From NCBI GenBank assembly GCA_006503475.1, contig RSEH01000183.1, positions 31,831 to 95,830 of the forward strand: a stretch of DNA of 64,000 bases. The letters are read 5' to 3'. Both the position numbers and the translations under genes were made by a program. The stretch is from Stentor roeselii. Taxonomy: Eukaryota; Ciliophora; Heterotrichea; Heterotrichida; Stentoridae. Shown piece by piece: positions 38,276 through 48,694 of this stretch. A model generated the notes under the pieces. The model did not search any database. It was not told the origin of the DNA and saw only the letters and a program-made list of their open reading frames with translations. Each line of letters opens with the position of its first letter. The first letter of the stretch is position 1.

Positions 38276-40162
38276 ATGGCAGTCAGTGAAGAGTCAATCA
38301 GGACTATTTTGAAATCTCTGGAATCCATGAAATTTTTCAGTAGTTTATATGAACTCGAGCGTGAATCAGGCGTCAAACTTCGAAGCTACGGCAAAGAAAT
38401 CGATTTTTTCTATGAAATCGTAATGGAAGGTCGCTTCGAGGACATTGAAACTTTCATATCGCCTCTACTTTCAAGAAACCAGTCAATATACAACAAAGTG
38501 GCTTTCGCAGTGCGAAAGCAAGAATTTTTAGAAAAGCTGGAAAATTCTTCAGACCCTCAACTTGAAGAACTAGTGAAACTTTTGAAAGACATAGAAAAAG
38601 TTGCTTCTCCGAATGAGTTCAGTAGTTTATGCACAGTTTTATCACTGAATAAATTGACTGATCACCAAGATTTCACCTCATGGACGTCAATATCAGGAAG
38701 AAGGTCTTGCTTTCAAGATTCAGTCAAGTCTTTAAGTGAAGTTTACCCTATTGCTAAGGTTGAAACTAATGAAGTGTTATGTGAAACTGGAAATATGAGA
38801 AGTCCTAAGACTGGAACATTAGAAATCGGGAGATACTTTCAAGATACTCATGAAGACTTTTCTGAAATAAAAGATGAAGGTGTTCAAAAAAAGGTCAAGT
38901 TCTGGAAACCTGCTGATAAGAGCAGTGATGATGACAGTCGAAATATTTTTATAGAAGCTTTGAACTCTGATGAAGAAGAAGTACAGGAAATGGAAGAGGA
39001 AAGTGAAGAGGTTGGAGAAATCAAGCAGTCTAAACTTAACTTGATGGAAATATTTGAACCTGAAAAACTTAGAGAAATGGCGAAGGTTGAAGATACTAAA
39101 CCTATCAGATGTAGCGCTTTTAATGTTAGTGGAGATTATTTTGTGCTTGGAACTAACTCGAATTCGATTAAAGTCTGCTCTTTGCATAATATTGTTGATG
39201 AACTTTTGTATAATGAACATCAAGGACGTGAGCAGTATATTGATGTTGTGTTTGAGTTCAGGAAAGCACATCTTGGGTCTGTTTATTGTATTGACTGGGC
39301 ACGGTCTGAGAAACAAATCGCCTCTGGGTCAAATGATAGGACGATTAAGATTTTTTATTGTCCGAATTTTTTACAGATTCAAGAGTCACAGTCGGAAACT
39401 TTGATTTATGAGGATGGGAAGTACCTTAATGGGGAAGGCTCTCTTCCACCTATTCAAGAAAAGACGCTATGGGGACATGAAAATATTGTCAGGACTTTAT
39501 GCTATAACCCAGTCGATGACCTTACCTTACTCAGCGGCGGTATCGGCGAAGGTACACTTTTCCAATGGAACACCGAAACAGGTCAGATAGTAAACAAGTT
39601 CCAAGGCCACAGCGGGTCAATTTTCCATCTCGCCGCTGAAGGAACTGGCAGTTATTTCGTTTCAGTCGCGACAGACAAGAAACTAAAAGTATGGGACTTA
39701 AGAGCTTCAAAGGCAATGATGACCTTAAACGGTGAAAGTTTCGCCGAAATGAACTCAGTTTGTCTTTCAAATTCTTTCACACAGACCAGAGCTGATGCAA
39801 AAAATAAGTTAGCAGATATGTTTTTAAAGAAAGAAGAAAGAAAGCCAATGACAAGAAATCATCTTGCAGCAGTAGGACATTTAGATGGCGTAGTCTCGCT
39901 TTGGGACATCACAGCTGGTAAGTTGATGAGTAAGTATAACTATCACACTGCAGACTGTAGAAGTCTTGAGTTCTCTTGTGACACTAACTGGCTTGTCAGC
40001 TGTTCTTTTGATGGAAGTCTCGGGTTTGTCAATATGAAAAGTGGAAAGAACTACAAGATTGAGTTTCATGATGACCGTGTTGTTTCAATCAAATGGCATC
40101 CTTATCTGCCGATTCTCTTATCGACATCTGCTGATAGAACAGCCAGAATACTCTCATTATAA
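38276..40162 (+). CDS. WDR47 (nemitin)-like protein
   Basis: A 628-residue protein. Residues 5-150 follow the LisH/CTLH N-terminus of WDR47: LYELERESGVKL, EGRFEDIETFISPL, then SLCTVLSLNKLTDHQDFTSWT, which matches the CLLLTLPRLTNHAEFKDWN segment of the human protein. Residues 275-628 form a WD40 propeller (GTNSNSIKVCSLHN, CIDWARSEKQIASGSNDRTIK, LEFSCDTNWLVSCSFDGS, LLSTSADRTARIL). WDR47 stabilises microtubules with CAMSAPs and helps to form the ciliary central pair, a fitting role in a ciliate. The middle (residues 165-265) is acidic. Confidence 0.85.
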   Translation: MAVSEESIRTILKSLESMKFFSSLYELERESGVKLRSYGKEIDFFYEIVMEGRFEDIETFISPLLSRNQSIYNKVAFAVRKQEFLEKLENSSDPQLEELVKLLKDIEKVASPNEFSSLCTVLSLNKLTDHQDFTSWTSISGRRSCFQDSVKSLSEVYPIAKVETNEVLCETGNMRSPKTGTLEIGRYFQDTHEDFSEIKDEGVQKKVKFWKPADKSSDDDSRNIFIEALNSDEEEVQEMEEESEEVGEIKQSKLNLMEIFEPEKLREMAKVEDTKPIRCSAFNVSGDYFVLGTNSNSIKVCSLHNIVDELLYNEHQGREQYIDVVFEFRKAHLGSVYCIDWARSEKQIASGSNDRTIKIFYCPNFLQIQESQSETLIYEDGKYLNGEGSLPPIQEKTLWGHENIVRTLCYNPVDDLTLLSGGIGEGTLFQWNTETGQIVNKFQGHSGSIFHLAAEGTGSYFVSVATDKKLKVWDLRASKAMMTLNGESFAEMNSVCLSNSFTQTRADAKNKLADMFLKKEERKPMTRNHLAAVGHLDGVVSLWDITAGKLMSKYNYHTADCRSLEFSCDTNWLVSCSFDGSLGFVNMKSGKNYKIEFHDDRVVSIKWHPYLPILLSTSADRTARILSL

Positions 40163-40200
40163 TGTATTTAAGCTAAGAGTGGTTTTAATTACTTCTAAAA

Positions 40201-40857
40201 ATGTCAGTCGATCTCTATATTGACCATTTCTCTCAACCATCTCGAGCAGTCCATGCCTTTTGTATAGAGGCTGGAATTCCTTTCACTTTAAAAGAAGTAC
40301 GTCTCGCGAAAAATGAACAGAACTCTGAAGACTTCCTGAAAATTTTCCCATGGGGAACAGTTCCAGCGATAGTTCATAACGGCAACGCGATATCAGAAAG
40401 CCACGCGATTATGATATACCTGGCAGAAGCCTTCAAAAAAACAAACCCTTGGTACCCAGAAGACTTGATAGAAAGAACTAAAGTCAACACTTATCTTCAT
40501 TGGCATCATTTTGGAGTAAGAAATCCTATTGGTGTTTATATTTTTAACAAATTCATGGGACCTCGGTTCTATGGAACTAAATTCAACGAGGAATTAAATG
40601 AAAGACTTTTTAATGACCAGGTCGTTAGTCTTAGTTATTTGGATTCGATCTTGGAAAAGTCTTTTGCTGCTCGGACTGAACATATCACTATTGCTGACTT
40701 TAGCCTTTACTGCGAACTCAGTCAAGCAGTTATCTTGAAAATGGACTTCTCGGCTTATACCAACTTGAGTAAATGGATGAGACATATGGAAGGACTTAGA
40801 GGAATTCAAGAATCTCACAAGGTTTATAATAAGTTGTTACCCAGGATTAAACTTTAG
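40201..40857 (+). CDS. Glutathione S-transferase, theta-like
   Basis: A 218-residue protein with GST N-terminal (LYIDHFSQPSRAVHAF) and C-terminal domains. Ser at about residue 14 in QPSRA is the likely catalytic residue, as in theta-class enzymes. The cis-Pro glutathione-site motif is GTVPAIVHNG, and SESHAIMIYLAE is the second-site motif. It conjugates glutathione to electrophiles in the cytosol. Stop is six bases from the stop of the convergent gene. Confidence 0.92.
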   Translation: MSVDLYIDHFSQPSRAVHAFCIEAGIPFTLKEVRLAKNEQNSEDFLKIFPWGTVPAIVHNGNAISESHAIMIYLAEAFKKTNPWYPEDLIERTKVNTYLHWHHFGVRNPIGVYIFNKFMGPRFYGTKFNEELNERLFNDQVVSLSYLDSILEKSFAARTEHITIADFSLYCELSQAVILKMDFSAYTNLSKWMRHMEGLRGIQESHKVYNKLLPRIKL

Positions 40858-40863
40858 ATTAGG

Positions 40864-41178
40864 CTAAAAGTTGCATAGCTGGTTTGCTAGTCTCGTGTAT
40901 TTTTCTTCTAGCAGTGAAAATGGAATCTCGATGTGACCTGGCTGGTAAGCGTATGGGTTTTTTAAGCTGCGACGAAGGTTCTTTATTAGGTCTGGCTTTC
41001 TGCTTTTTAGGGCTGAGTGGATTGAGATTTGCTTTATAAAGGACCCTCCTGTCCTAGTAACTTTCCATTTGTTCTCAACACACGAAAAGGTATTACTCAC
41101 AGGTTTAACAGAGTTATATTTGTTCTGTAAGCTTTGAAGAGCAGGTAATTTAAATTGAGTACTTTTTGACTTTTTCAT
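40864..41178 (-). CDS. Small basic protein of unknown function
   Basis: A 104-residue, Lys/Ser-rich protein (LKSRKPDLIKNLRRSLKNP near residue 60). No family recognised. Start ATG at 41178 is 12 bases from the divergent ATG of the tryparedoxin-like gene; stop is 6 bases from the GST stop, so nearly all flanking sequence is another gene. Confidence 0.5.
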   Translation of the reverse strand: MKKSKSTQFKLPALQSLQNKYNSVKPVSNTFSCVENKWKVTRTGGSFIKQISIHSALKSRKPDLIKNLRRSLKNPYAYQPGHIEIPFSLLEEKYTRLANQLCNF

Positions 41179-41190
41179 TTATAAGTAAAT
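41179..41190. promoter_or_regulatory. 12-base shared spacer between divergent start codons
   Basis: TTATAAGTAAAT. TTATAA can be read toward both genes. Confidence 0.6.
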
Positions 41191-41622
41191 ATGCAGTCAA
41201 TCATTGGAGACAGCTTTATCAGCAAAGACATGGAAGTGACCTACGCCGACGTCGAAAAGGCCCAAGTAGTCGGTCTTTACTTCACCGCAGGTTGGTGTCC
41301 TCCATGCAAGACATTTAACCCAGTCCTTCTGGAGTTTTACAACGACGTCAACTACCCGGATAAGCGCTTCGAAGTCATCCAGGTTTCATGCGACCAAGAC
41401 GAAATCGCTTTCAACGAATACTTCGGAGGCATGCCCTGGGTCGCTATTCAATTCAACGACCCTCGAGTCAAAGCTCTTAAAAGTAAATTCAGGGTAACCG
41501 GCATTCCCATTTTGCTTCTGCTGAACAGAGATGGCACCTTGGCACATGGAACCGCCAGAGCTGATGTGCAGACTGAAGGACCGAATTGCTTTGAGAGGTG
41601 GGTCAGTCAATTTTATGGGTAA
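41191..41622 (+). CDS. Tryparedoxin/nucleoredoxin-like thioredoxin-fold protein
   Basis: A 143-residue protein. The active site is GWCPPCKTF with WCPPC, the signature of tryparedoxin and nucleoredoxin. It is followed by VIQVSCDQDEIAFNEYFGGM and PWVAIQF, and the cis-Pro segment TGIPILLLLNRDGT. It reduces disulfides or peroxiredoxins in the cytosol. No transit peptide. Confidence 0.88.
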   Translation: MQSIIGDSFISKDMEVTYADVEKAQVVGLYFTAGWCPPCKTFNPVLLEFYNDVNYPDKRFEVIQVSCDQDEIAFNEYFGGMPWVAIQFNDPRVKALKSKFRVTGIPILLLLNRDGTLAHGTARADVQTEGPNCFERWVSQFYG

Positions 41623-41718
41623 TGATAATAGATTAGAAAAAAGAATTTTTGGGTTTATTATTTTTAGGATTGAAGGTTTGAATTTTTTTGGGGTTTTTTT
41701 TCATCTTGGGATATACAA

Positions 41719-43239
41719 ATGGCTGAGACTTCTAAGAACTCTAAGGGATTCTGTATCAGTAATTATTATGTCACTTCTACTATTGGCCAGGGGACTTTTG
41801 GAAAGGTTAAACTTGGGGTTCATAATCTTACTGGGGAAAAAGTGGCAGTTAAAATACTGGAAAAGGAAAAAATATATGAAAAAGATGACCTTGAACGAGT
41901 AGCTCGAGAAATAAGTATCCTAAAGATCCTCCGTCATCCAAACATAATCCAACTCTACGAAATAATCGAGACTCCAAAGAACCTCTACCTAATCCTCGAG
42001 TACGCAAGTGGCGGTGAGTTATTCGACTTCATTGTATCCCATCAAAGAATCCGAGAAGCAGAAGCCTGTCGTTTTTTCCAACAAATAATCTGCGGTCTCG
42101 AATATATTTCCAAACTAAACATCGTGCATCGTGACTTAAAACCCGAAAACCTTTTAATCGACAAGAACAATTCTTTAAAAATCGCTGACTTCGGCCTAAG
42201 CAACACTTACAAAACAGGAGAAACATTAAAAACCGCTTGCGGGTCACCTTCTTACGCAGCTCCTGAAATGATTCAAGGCGAGTCCTACACAGGAACAGCA
42301 GTTGACGTGTGGAGTTCAGGAATTGTGCTTTACGCAATGCTCTGCGGCTTTTTACCTTTTGACGACCCGAACACTTCCAACTTATACAAAAAAATCGTGA
42401 AAGGCGAATTTTTACTTCCGAAGTTTCTTTCAGAAAGTGCTTCTAGTTTGATTTCTGGAATTTTAAATGTTGACCCATTGGAAAGATTTTCGATAGAAGC
42501 GATTAAAGCTCACAAATGGTTTAATCTTGTTAATTTTGAACCAAAAACTGGAATTTTTATTGGAGAGATGAGAGAAGTGGTTGATGAACAGGTTATTGAA
42601 ATGACTGCCAAGTTTGGGGTTGATTTGGAAGTGATTAGGAAAAGTGTGGAGAGAAATAAACATAATCATGCGAGTACTGTTTATTATTTGTTGAAGAAAA
42701 AGTGGGATAGTCGAGAAACTCGCAAATCTCCTAGTCTTTCAAAAGCATTTGAAATTAAAAAAAAAGATTTGTTTAAAAAAATTGAACCTGTTAGGAAGAA
42801 AAGTGAACAAAAAGAACTCAAGGTGAAGAAGGAAGTTAAAATTAATCAGAAATTGACTATTACAAGACCTGTGACTTCACGTTCTCCTACGAAGATTACT
42901 TCTGTTTGGTCTAAACCGTCTACGCCTTCGAAGTCTACTAGAAATAGCGTCTCTCCTGGGAAAAAATCTCCGATTCTTTCTGTTTATAGCGGGCCTTACG
43001 ATGTTGACTGCATCACTAGCAAGTCTTTGTCTCTTGTGATGAAGGCAGTTAATTCTGTACTCAGTTATTTAGAGATCAAATCTTCAGTCATTAACTATAA
43101 ATACAAATGCATTGATTTATCGAACTTGACTATTGAAGTCTGTAGGCTCCAAGGGACTGAAATGCATTTGGTTAAATTTGAGAATGTGCAGAACTACACA
43201 CATGTTGTTGAAGACATCATTAATCTTTTGGATTTGTGA
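41719..43239 (+). CDS. AMPK/SNF1-like protein kinase catalytic subunit
   Basis: A 506-residue protein. Kinase domain residues 15-268: IGQGTFGKVKLG, VAVKIL, VHRDLKPENLL, ADFGLSNTY and ACGSPSYAAPEMI, the SNF1/AMPK-group activation loop with the LKB1-type Thr just before CGSPSY. A UBA-like autoinhibitory segment follows (DLEVIRKSVERNKHNHASTVYYLL), a basic linker, then a KA1/alpha-CTD-like block at the end (VINYKYKCIDLSNLTIEVCRL). AMPK senses energy status in a complex with beta and gamma subunits. Codon style switches at about 41,890 from T/G- to C/A-ending. Confidence 0.92.
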   Translation: MAETSKNSKGFCISNYYVTSTIGQGTFGKVKLGVHNLTGEKVAVKILEKEKIYEKDDLERVAREISILKILRHPNIIQLYEIIETPKNLYLILEYASGGELFDFIVSHQRIREAEACRFFQQIICGLEYISKLNIVHRDLKPENLLIDKNNSLKIADFGLSNTYKTGETLKTACGSPSYAAPEMIQGESYTGTAVDVWSSGIVLYAMLCGFLPFDDPNTSNLYKKIVKGEFLLPKFLSESASSLISGILNVDPLERFSIEAIKAHKWFNLVNFEPKTGIFIGEMREVVDEQVIEMTAKFGVDLEVIRKSVERNKHNHASTVYYLLKKKWDSRETRKSPSLSKAFEIKKKDLFKKIEPVRKKSEQKELKVKKEVKINQKLTITRPVTSRSPTKITSVWSKPSTPSKSTRNSVSPGKKSPILSVYSGPYDVDCITSKSLSLVMKAVNSVLSYLEIKSSVINYKYKCIDLSNLTIEVCRLQGTEMHLVKFENVQNYTHVVEDIINLLDL

Positions 43240-43536
43240 ATTATTTAATTAGTTTTCGAGGAAACTAGGAGATTTGGTTTAGCAGGAGATTAGATGGATT
43301 TGTTTAAGGAATTATTTTTTAGGGTAAAATGAGGATTTTTTTTAGTAGAATGAAAAAAATTTTCAAATATTCATGTTTAGTTATTAGACTATATCATGTA
43401 AGAAGTGCAGGTAAATATTCTCATACAATCAAAAATTTAATGCATTCTAAAAAAAAATATAGAATTCACAATCACTCGTCTTCTAATTACGAGAATCGAG
43501 AATTATACAAAATACTAGGTTAATTTATTTAGACAC
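43240..43536. other. Intergenic interval, convergent side
   Basis: 297 bases: G/T-rich near the kinase end, AT-rich later. A 64-codon frame at 43329 has poor codon use and is not supported. Nothing else seen. Confidence 0.4.
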
Positions 43537-43905
43537 TCAGTAATCTTCCTTAATACTCAAATATTTACATAATTCGAAGATAAACCCTTCCCATGCCTGA
43601 TCATTCATAGGATACCACAGATGAAATGCATGAGAAAGTTGAATTTCACTGAGATTTGTCAGAAATACTTCGATTTCATCGATATCTTCATCAAAAACCA
43701 GCAATTTCATAGTTTCGTCAGCATTGATTGTGTGTTTTTCATTCTGAATGAAGTTATTAAATTCCTCTGTAAGATTTAATTCATTTAAGTTATCATGAAG
43801 TAGTTTGCATAAGAACCTGCAGTGATCTTTAATTTTAACGCTATTTGCTTTGTTAAAGTTTTTTATCACAAATCCAGAAAAACCATCAGCGTCTGAACTT
43901 TGCAT
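43537..43905 (-). CDS. Unknown small protein, possible tandem paralogue of the next gene
   Basis: A 122-residue helical protein with no family I know. CRFLCKLLHDNLNELNLTEEF and the C-terminal WEGFIFELCKYLSIKE resemble the order of segments in the protein at 44040-44570 (LHKYLFLTLNTLQFSPDLND and WIKFISLFCDYLSNEP). ATG is followed by a normal frame; upstream is ATATTAAT. AT-rich codon use without the strand bias of neighbours. Confidence 0.5.
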   Translation of the reverse strand: MQSSDADGFSGFVIKNFNKANSVKIKDHCRFLCKLLHDNLNELNLTEEFNNFIQNEKHTINADETMKLLVFDEDIDEIEVFLTNLSEIQLSHAFHLWYPMNDQAWEGFIFELCKYLSIKEDY

Positions 43906-44039
43906 ATATTAATATTCATCCTAATTAACTAAAGTCTTGTACGTTAATTACTTAGAAAAGAACTGGAATGATTCGTTTAAAAATAATTATAATCAAGAGT
44001 TTTACCTAGGGATCTTAAATATGTAGATAAAACAATATT

Positions 44040-44570
44040 TCATTGAATCTCGGTAGGCTCATTGCTTAAATAATCACAAAATAAACTAATAAACTTTATC
44101 CAGGAGGTATTACCTTTAAGTGGCTTTTCAAGTTTTAAAATAATTTCAAGTCTGTAAATATTGTTATTCATCCAATCCTCCAATTCATTAAGGCATTGAT
44201 TTGTTAGTGGATGAGATTGAAAATATTCATCTATGTTCCGTTCATGTGCATTCCTGATTATATCATTAAGATCTGGTGAAAATTGAAGAGTGTTTAGAGT
44301 TAAAAATAAGTACTTGTGCAATTTTTTCGAAAGTTGTTTTGGACTCTTTGTCTTTGCAACTGAAAAGTGTTTATTGATCTTTGAGATTAATTGATTGTAT
44401 TTACTCATTATAACAAATTTCCATATATAGTAGTTAGTTTTGCATAAGCATCCAATGGCTAAATCAATATAATCATTCTCAAATGATAAAATTGATGGAA
44501 AAATTTCATATAGAGTTACTCTGAAAGAAAATATCATGTCCTTAATATAGAAGAGCATCTGATTTAACAA
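44040..44570 (-). CDS. Unknown protein, possible tandem paralogue of the previous gene
   Basis: A frame of up to 176 residues; the listed start is at 44570, although an ATG at internal MSKYNQ is also possible. Helical, with a hydrophobic start (MLFYIKDMIFSFRVTLY). Its C-terminal half resembles the neighbour at 43537-43905 in segment order and in the final W-x2-FI-x3-C-x-YLS pattern. No known family. Confidence 0.45.
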   Translation of the reverse strand: MLNQMLFYIKDMIFSFRVTLYEIFPSILSFENDYIDLAIGCLCKTNYYIWKFVIMSKYNQLISKINKHFSVAKTKSPKQLSKKLHKYLFLTLNTLQFSPDLNDIIRNAHERNIDEYFQSHPLTNQCLNELEDWMNNNIYRLEIILKLEKPLKGNTSWIKFISLFCDYLSNEPTEIQ

Positions 44571-44829
44571 AAACTGAATACTAGAAATCTTAAAAAAAGT
44601 GAATTTTAAATAGGAATTTTCTTTAGAATGACAGAAGATTTCGATTGAAAACTATTAAGGTCTATCCAACTTATTATTGAAGTTTATCTGATGTTATCAG
44701 TCTAGTGCGGATATGTACATTTTCATAATTATAATTCGATAGTAATTTATTCATCTATTAAACAATTTTATATAAAAACTTAAAATATCAGTCCTATATT
44801 TACCTACTTAAGATTTGTTCTTATAATAT

Positions 44830-45696
44830 TTAATAATGATAAATGTATTTCAAATCTTCACTCTTCCTCAAATTATTCCCCAACAAGTCAGACCTCAACT
44901 TAGAGTACTTGAAATTTTCAATAGTCATTTTCTTCTTCTCAGGTACTGGTGTTAAACTCGAGTTTTTCGGTCCTAAAAAGCTATTCTTAACATTCAAAAA
45001 AACCGAGTAGCTTTCCTTTCTCTCAAAAGCAGGTGTCCCAGCTTTGAACCTCGCATTTCTGATTTCAAGTGAACACAGCTTTTCGTTAATATTTTCAATA
45101 ATTTTATCTTTTTGACATAGCATTTCCCGAAGTTTCTCTATTTCTTCATGATTTTTCATGACGACTTTAACAAGTTCATTCATTCTCAACTCATTAGAAG
45201 GAATTTTTTGTATTTTTTGATTTTCATCTGTTTCCAGGTTAATTTTTTCTTTTTCTAATCCGATTTGTTGTGATTTTTTATTGTCTTCATCAGAATCATA
45301 TTTGAAATCGTTGGGAATCTTCATTCTGATCACAATATTTTTGAAGTAAGGCCTTGGAAGACTGATGACGCTCATGGACAAAAGAATATCATCAGTGTCG
45401 ACAACTAACACCCAAGGTTTTTCTTTCACTCCGAAGTCTTTCCAATATTTCAAAGAACCTCCATCATAGATATCGAGTAACTTCATATCGAGTAACTTTG
45501 TATGAGACTCGCACCAAGACTTGAGAGTAGGCAGTTGATTACCGATGTAAACTCCTATCGCTCGACGATTCACATCTTTTGAGAATTCCTTTAAAATTTT
45601 TAAGCTTTTTAGGGAAAATATCAAAATGGTCAGGTATGGCTCGAGTGAAACTTTCGCTCTTTTGTGTCTGTGAATGTCTTTTATAGGAAGTTTCAT
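44830..45696 (-). CDS. Unknown protein with an N-terminal alpha/beta domain and a coiled coil
   Basis: A 288-residue protein from ATG 45696 (MKLPIKDIHRHK), chosen because the longer frame has no ATG and this ATG follows TTTAT. Residues 15-120 look like an alpha/beta fold (LTILIFSLKSL, RAIGVYIGNQLPTLKSWC, KPWVLVVDTDDILL), possibly a degenerate thioredoxin-like fold without the CxxC site. A coiled coil spans about residues 165-215 (HEEIEKLREMLCQKDKI). The tail is basic. Family not recognised. Confidence 0.55.
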   Translation of the reverse strand: MKLPIKDIHRHKRAKVSLEPYLTILIFSLKSLKILKEFSKDVNRRAIGVYIGNQLPTLKSWCESHTKLLDMKLLDIYDGGSLKYWKDFGVKEKPWVLVVDTDDILLSMSVISLPRPYFKNIVIRMKIPNDFKYDSDEDNKKSQQIGLEKEKINLETDENQKIQKIPSNELRMNELVKVVMKNHEEIEKLREMLCQKDKIIENINEKLCSLEIRNARFKAGTPAFERKESYSVFLNVKNSFLGPKNSSLTPVPEKKKMTIENFKYSKLRSDLLGNNLRKSEDLKYIYHY

Positions 45697-48214
45697 ATAA
45701 AGTTTATTAGAGAGATGCAAATGAGTTTGATCATATTTAAGAGTTATTGAAGTTAAATAAATGATTGTTTTTAATGATTTTAGTGATATTTGGGAAATGA
45801 TGTATATTGTTAAAAAGGAGAAAGAAATTTGAGATGTTTTTTATTAAATCTGAAGTTCGGAAATATTTTAAAAGTTTAATTTTCAATACTGGTTTTTGTT
45901 TTTATCTTGTTGGGCTACTGTTTCAGATGTAATTATTATTAAAAAAATAATAGATCTAATATACAGAGTGCGTGAACTTGGGTTTATCAAAGAAATTTAG
46001 ATTGCTTCTAAAGATTTGTTATTTATGTTTCAATAATAGCGACTTTAAGAAGTTTCTTAAATCAATTAAAGTATTAAAAAGTATAAACATAGATTGAATT
46101 TTTGTTGTATAAATCCTATAAAGTAAGATATCTTGAGTTGTTTGATATTTTGAAATTTGCAAATTATTCTAATCTTGTTCAATAATTTAAATTCATTATT
46201 AAATTTATATATTTTTGATTGGAATAATTGAAAACAATCACCTTAAAAAATAGTCAGCATTTACTGAAGGTGATTTGTAATATGAACAATTTAGTGATTT
46301 ATAAGATTAAGATAAAATATCATCATAATTGAGTTTTAGAGTAAAATATTGCATTATAAAAAATCTGGATTAATTGCAAATACAGGTAATTCAACATTAG
46401 GATCAGGAAAGATAATCGATAAATATTGATTATCTATAATATTCACTTATTTTTAACCTATATTAATATTTCTAGAAAAAAAAGATTAATTTTCAGGTTT
46501 ATAGATTGAAAAAATAGTATGAGGCATATTGAAAATTTTTGGAGCAATTAACATATTCATTTTATTACACATATTGCTTAGACTAGTTAAATTAAACTTT
46601 TTTAACGAGAATTTATTTACTAAAGAAAAATTGTAATTAGTATCTATATGATTTCAAAGTGAAGTTTACTAATATTCTTGAGATGAGGGTAAGATGTACT
46701 TGTTCAATTAAAAATCATTTATAGTAAACTTGGTTTGGTTGGTAGATTTAATTGAATTTATAATTTAGAGAAAAAATCATTAGTTATTTAATCATAATTA
46801 TAGCTGATAGCCTTACCCCTGACAGATTCATAAGAATTCCACCTAATAAAAATGCCGTTATAAAATTCAAAAATAAAAATTCGATTACAACTTAGAAGAA
46901 ATCGATACCTTATGATTAGATTATTTATTTTTGGCTCTGATACGATTATAATCTGCTTGTCATCAGTTTTCACTGAAAATTTCATTTGATTTCAAAGATA
47001 TGAAAAAAATTTTGATCATGATTTAGGATTATCAAATAATTAAATATAAAGAAACTGATTTTATCAACTGGTAACTTCAAAAAAATCAAATTTGAAATAT
47101 CTGAGAATTAAAAATTCAAATTATAAAACTTTATGAATAATTTTAAATTACTTTTTTTTGTATCATTTTGTTAAGTTTCAAACCTATTTTGAAAGTTCTC
47201 TATCTTAAAAAGGTTCAATAATTTCGAGAATTTTCTCAAAAGATAGACCAAAAACTAACAAAATTAATATTTTACATATGTTAATTAGTATATTTTCAAA
47301 AATCTGTTTTTTAAGTCAAATAATTCAATACTGAAGCAGAATATTATAGGATTAATCATAAAATCGAAAATATCTTTATAAATGTCCGATTGTATCTATA
47401 TATATTGCTTCAAGTATTTTAGGAATTAAGTTAAGATTTAAAATAAAAGAACTTCACAATAATCTTCAATAATTTTATAAAATTGTATTCGTAATATTAA
47501 ATTTCCTCAAGATGAAGTATGAAATTTTAATCTATAGATATCAATAACGTAAAAAATTAATTGAATTTAATTGTTTCGAAAAATTAACAACCTTATTTAA
47601 TACAAGAGACCATTTATTAAATTCACGTGCTTTAATAAAGATATTAATTCTAAAAGCTTTTAAAAATCAGAAATTAGATAATTATGAATATATTCTTACA
47701 GATAATGAATCTGAATAAATCTCTCTGATCTTTTACTTAACTAAATTTAAAATTAAAACATGGGACTTCTTATAAACCTCCAGGTCAGAGTTGTACTGAT
47801 AGATAAACAGGATACACTGATGATTTTGATAGGTCAGAAGTATAAAAAATTTTCACCGAATAATATCTTAGATAAGATTTAATATTATAAAGTCTTTGGG
47901 TTAATTTATCGATTAAAATCTTACAATCTCAATCCTAGAAAGCTTTGGTTAATACATGAACATAAGCTATATTCCCTACAACAAAACATTTTTTTAACAT
48001 ATAAAAGACCCAACTAATTTACCTCTTCTTCCAATCACATAAAATTCCTAAAACCATTCAATAATAATCTCAATAACCATACTAATCCCAAAAAAAATCC
48101 CAATAAACTCTCTAAACCTTTTTAAAAATCCAAAACTTCTTTTAAAACTCCTCACCACTTCCCAATAATCTTCTCTCCAGTTACTTTCCTAGTCCTAATC
48201 ATCATCGAAAATAA
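45697..48214. other. 2.5 kb AT-rich gene desert
   Basis: The longest gap in the window. Frames above 60 codons are limited to one doubtful example (46788-46985). I see no gene, tRNA-like or rRNA-like sequence, and no regular repeat or micro-intron array. The last 200 bases (about 48,005-48,214) are C/A-rich and G-poor, and form the promoter side of the ribosomal gene. Confidence 0.5.
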
Positions 48215-48694
48215 ATGGCTGACGTGCAGACTGAAAAAGCTTTCCAGAAGCAAGAAATAGTCTCCCTTCGGACCAAGAAATTCTTGACGAAAAAGACGAC
48301 AAAAGGAGTGAGGTACTGGAAGAACGTAGGACTGGGATTCAAGACCCCAAAGGAGGCGATAGAAGGAGTTTATATCGATAAAAAATGCCCATTCACTGGA
48401 AATGTGAGCATCAGAGGAAGGATCTTGAAGGGAATGGTTGTCTCGAGGAAAATGAAGAACACTGTCGTTGTCAGAAGGAACTACCTTCACTATATCCCCA
48501 AATACAACAGGTTTGAAAAAAGACATACAAACATCTCGGCTCATTGCTCCCCTGCCTTTGATACCATCAAAGAAGGAGATATTGTCACTGTTGGACAGTG
48601 CAGACCTTTGTCTAAAACTGTCAGGTTCAATGTCTTGAAGGTTCAGCCCAATCAAATCTTTGGATCAGCGAGGAAACAGTTCGTTCTTTTCTAA
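48215..48694 (+). CDS. RPS11: 40S ribosomal protein S11 (uS17)
   Basis: A 159-residue protein matching eukaryotic S11 in length. Key text: [51 protein letters not shown] and [24 protein letters not shown], all canonical uS17 sequence, which binds helix 11 of 18S rRNA. Codon use is strongly biased, as expected of a highly expressed gene. It has no intron. It stands alone in the middle of gene-poor sequence. Confidence 0.98.
   Translation: MADVQTEKAFQKQEIVSLRTKKFLTKKTTKGVRYWKNVGLGFKTPKEAIEGVYIDKKCPFTGNVSIRGRILKGMVVSRKMKNTVVVRRNYLHYIPKYNRFEKRHTNISAHCSPAFDTIKEGDIVTVGQCRPLSKTVRFNVLKVQPNQIFGSARKQFVLF

Noticed and set aside
43329-43523. 64-codon frame after the AMPK-like gene
   Set aside because: Lys/His/Ile-rich by base composition only; sits in the 3' flank.
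46788-46985. 65-codon frame on the minus strand in the desert
   Set aside because: AT-driven composition, no normal codon bias and no promoter-side composition.
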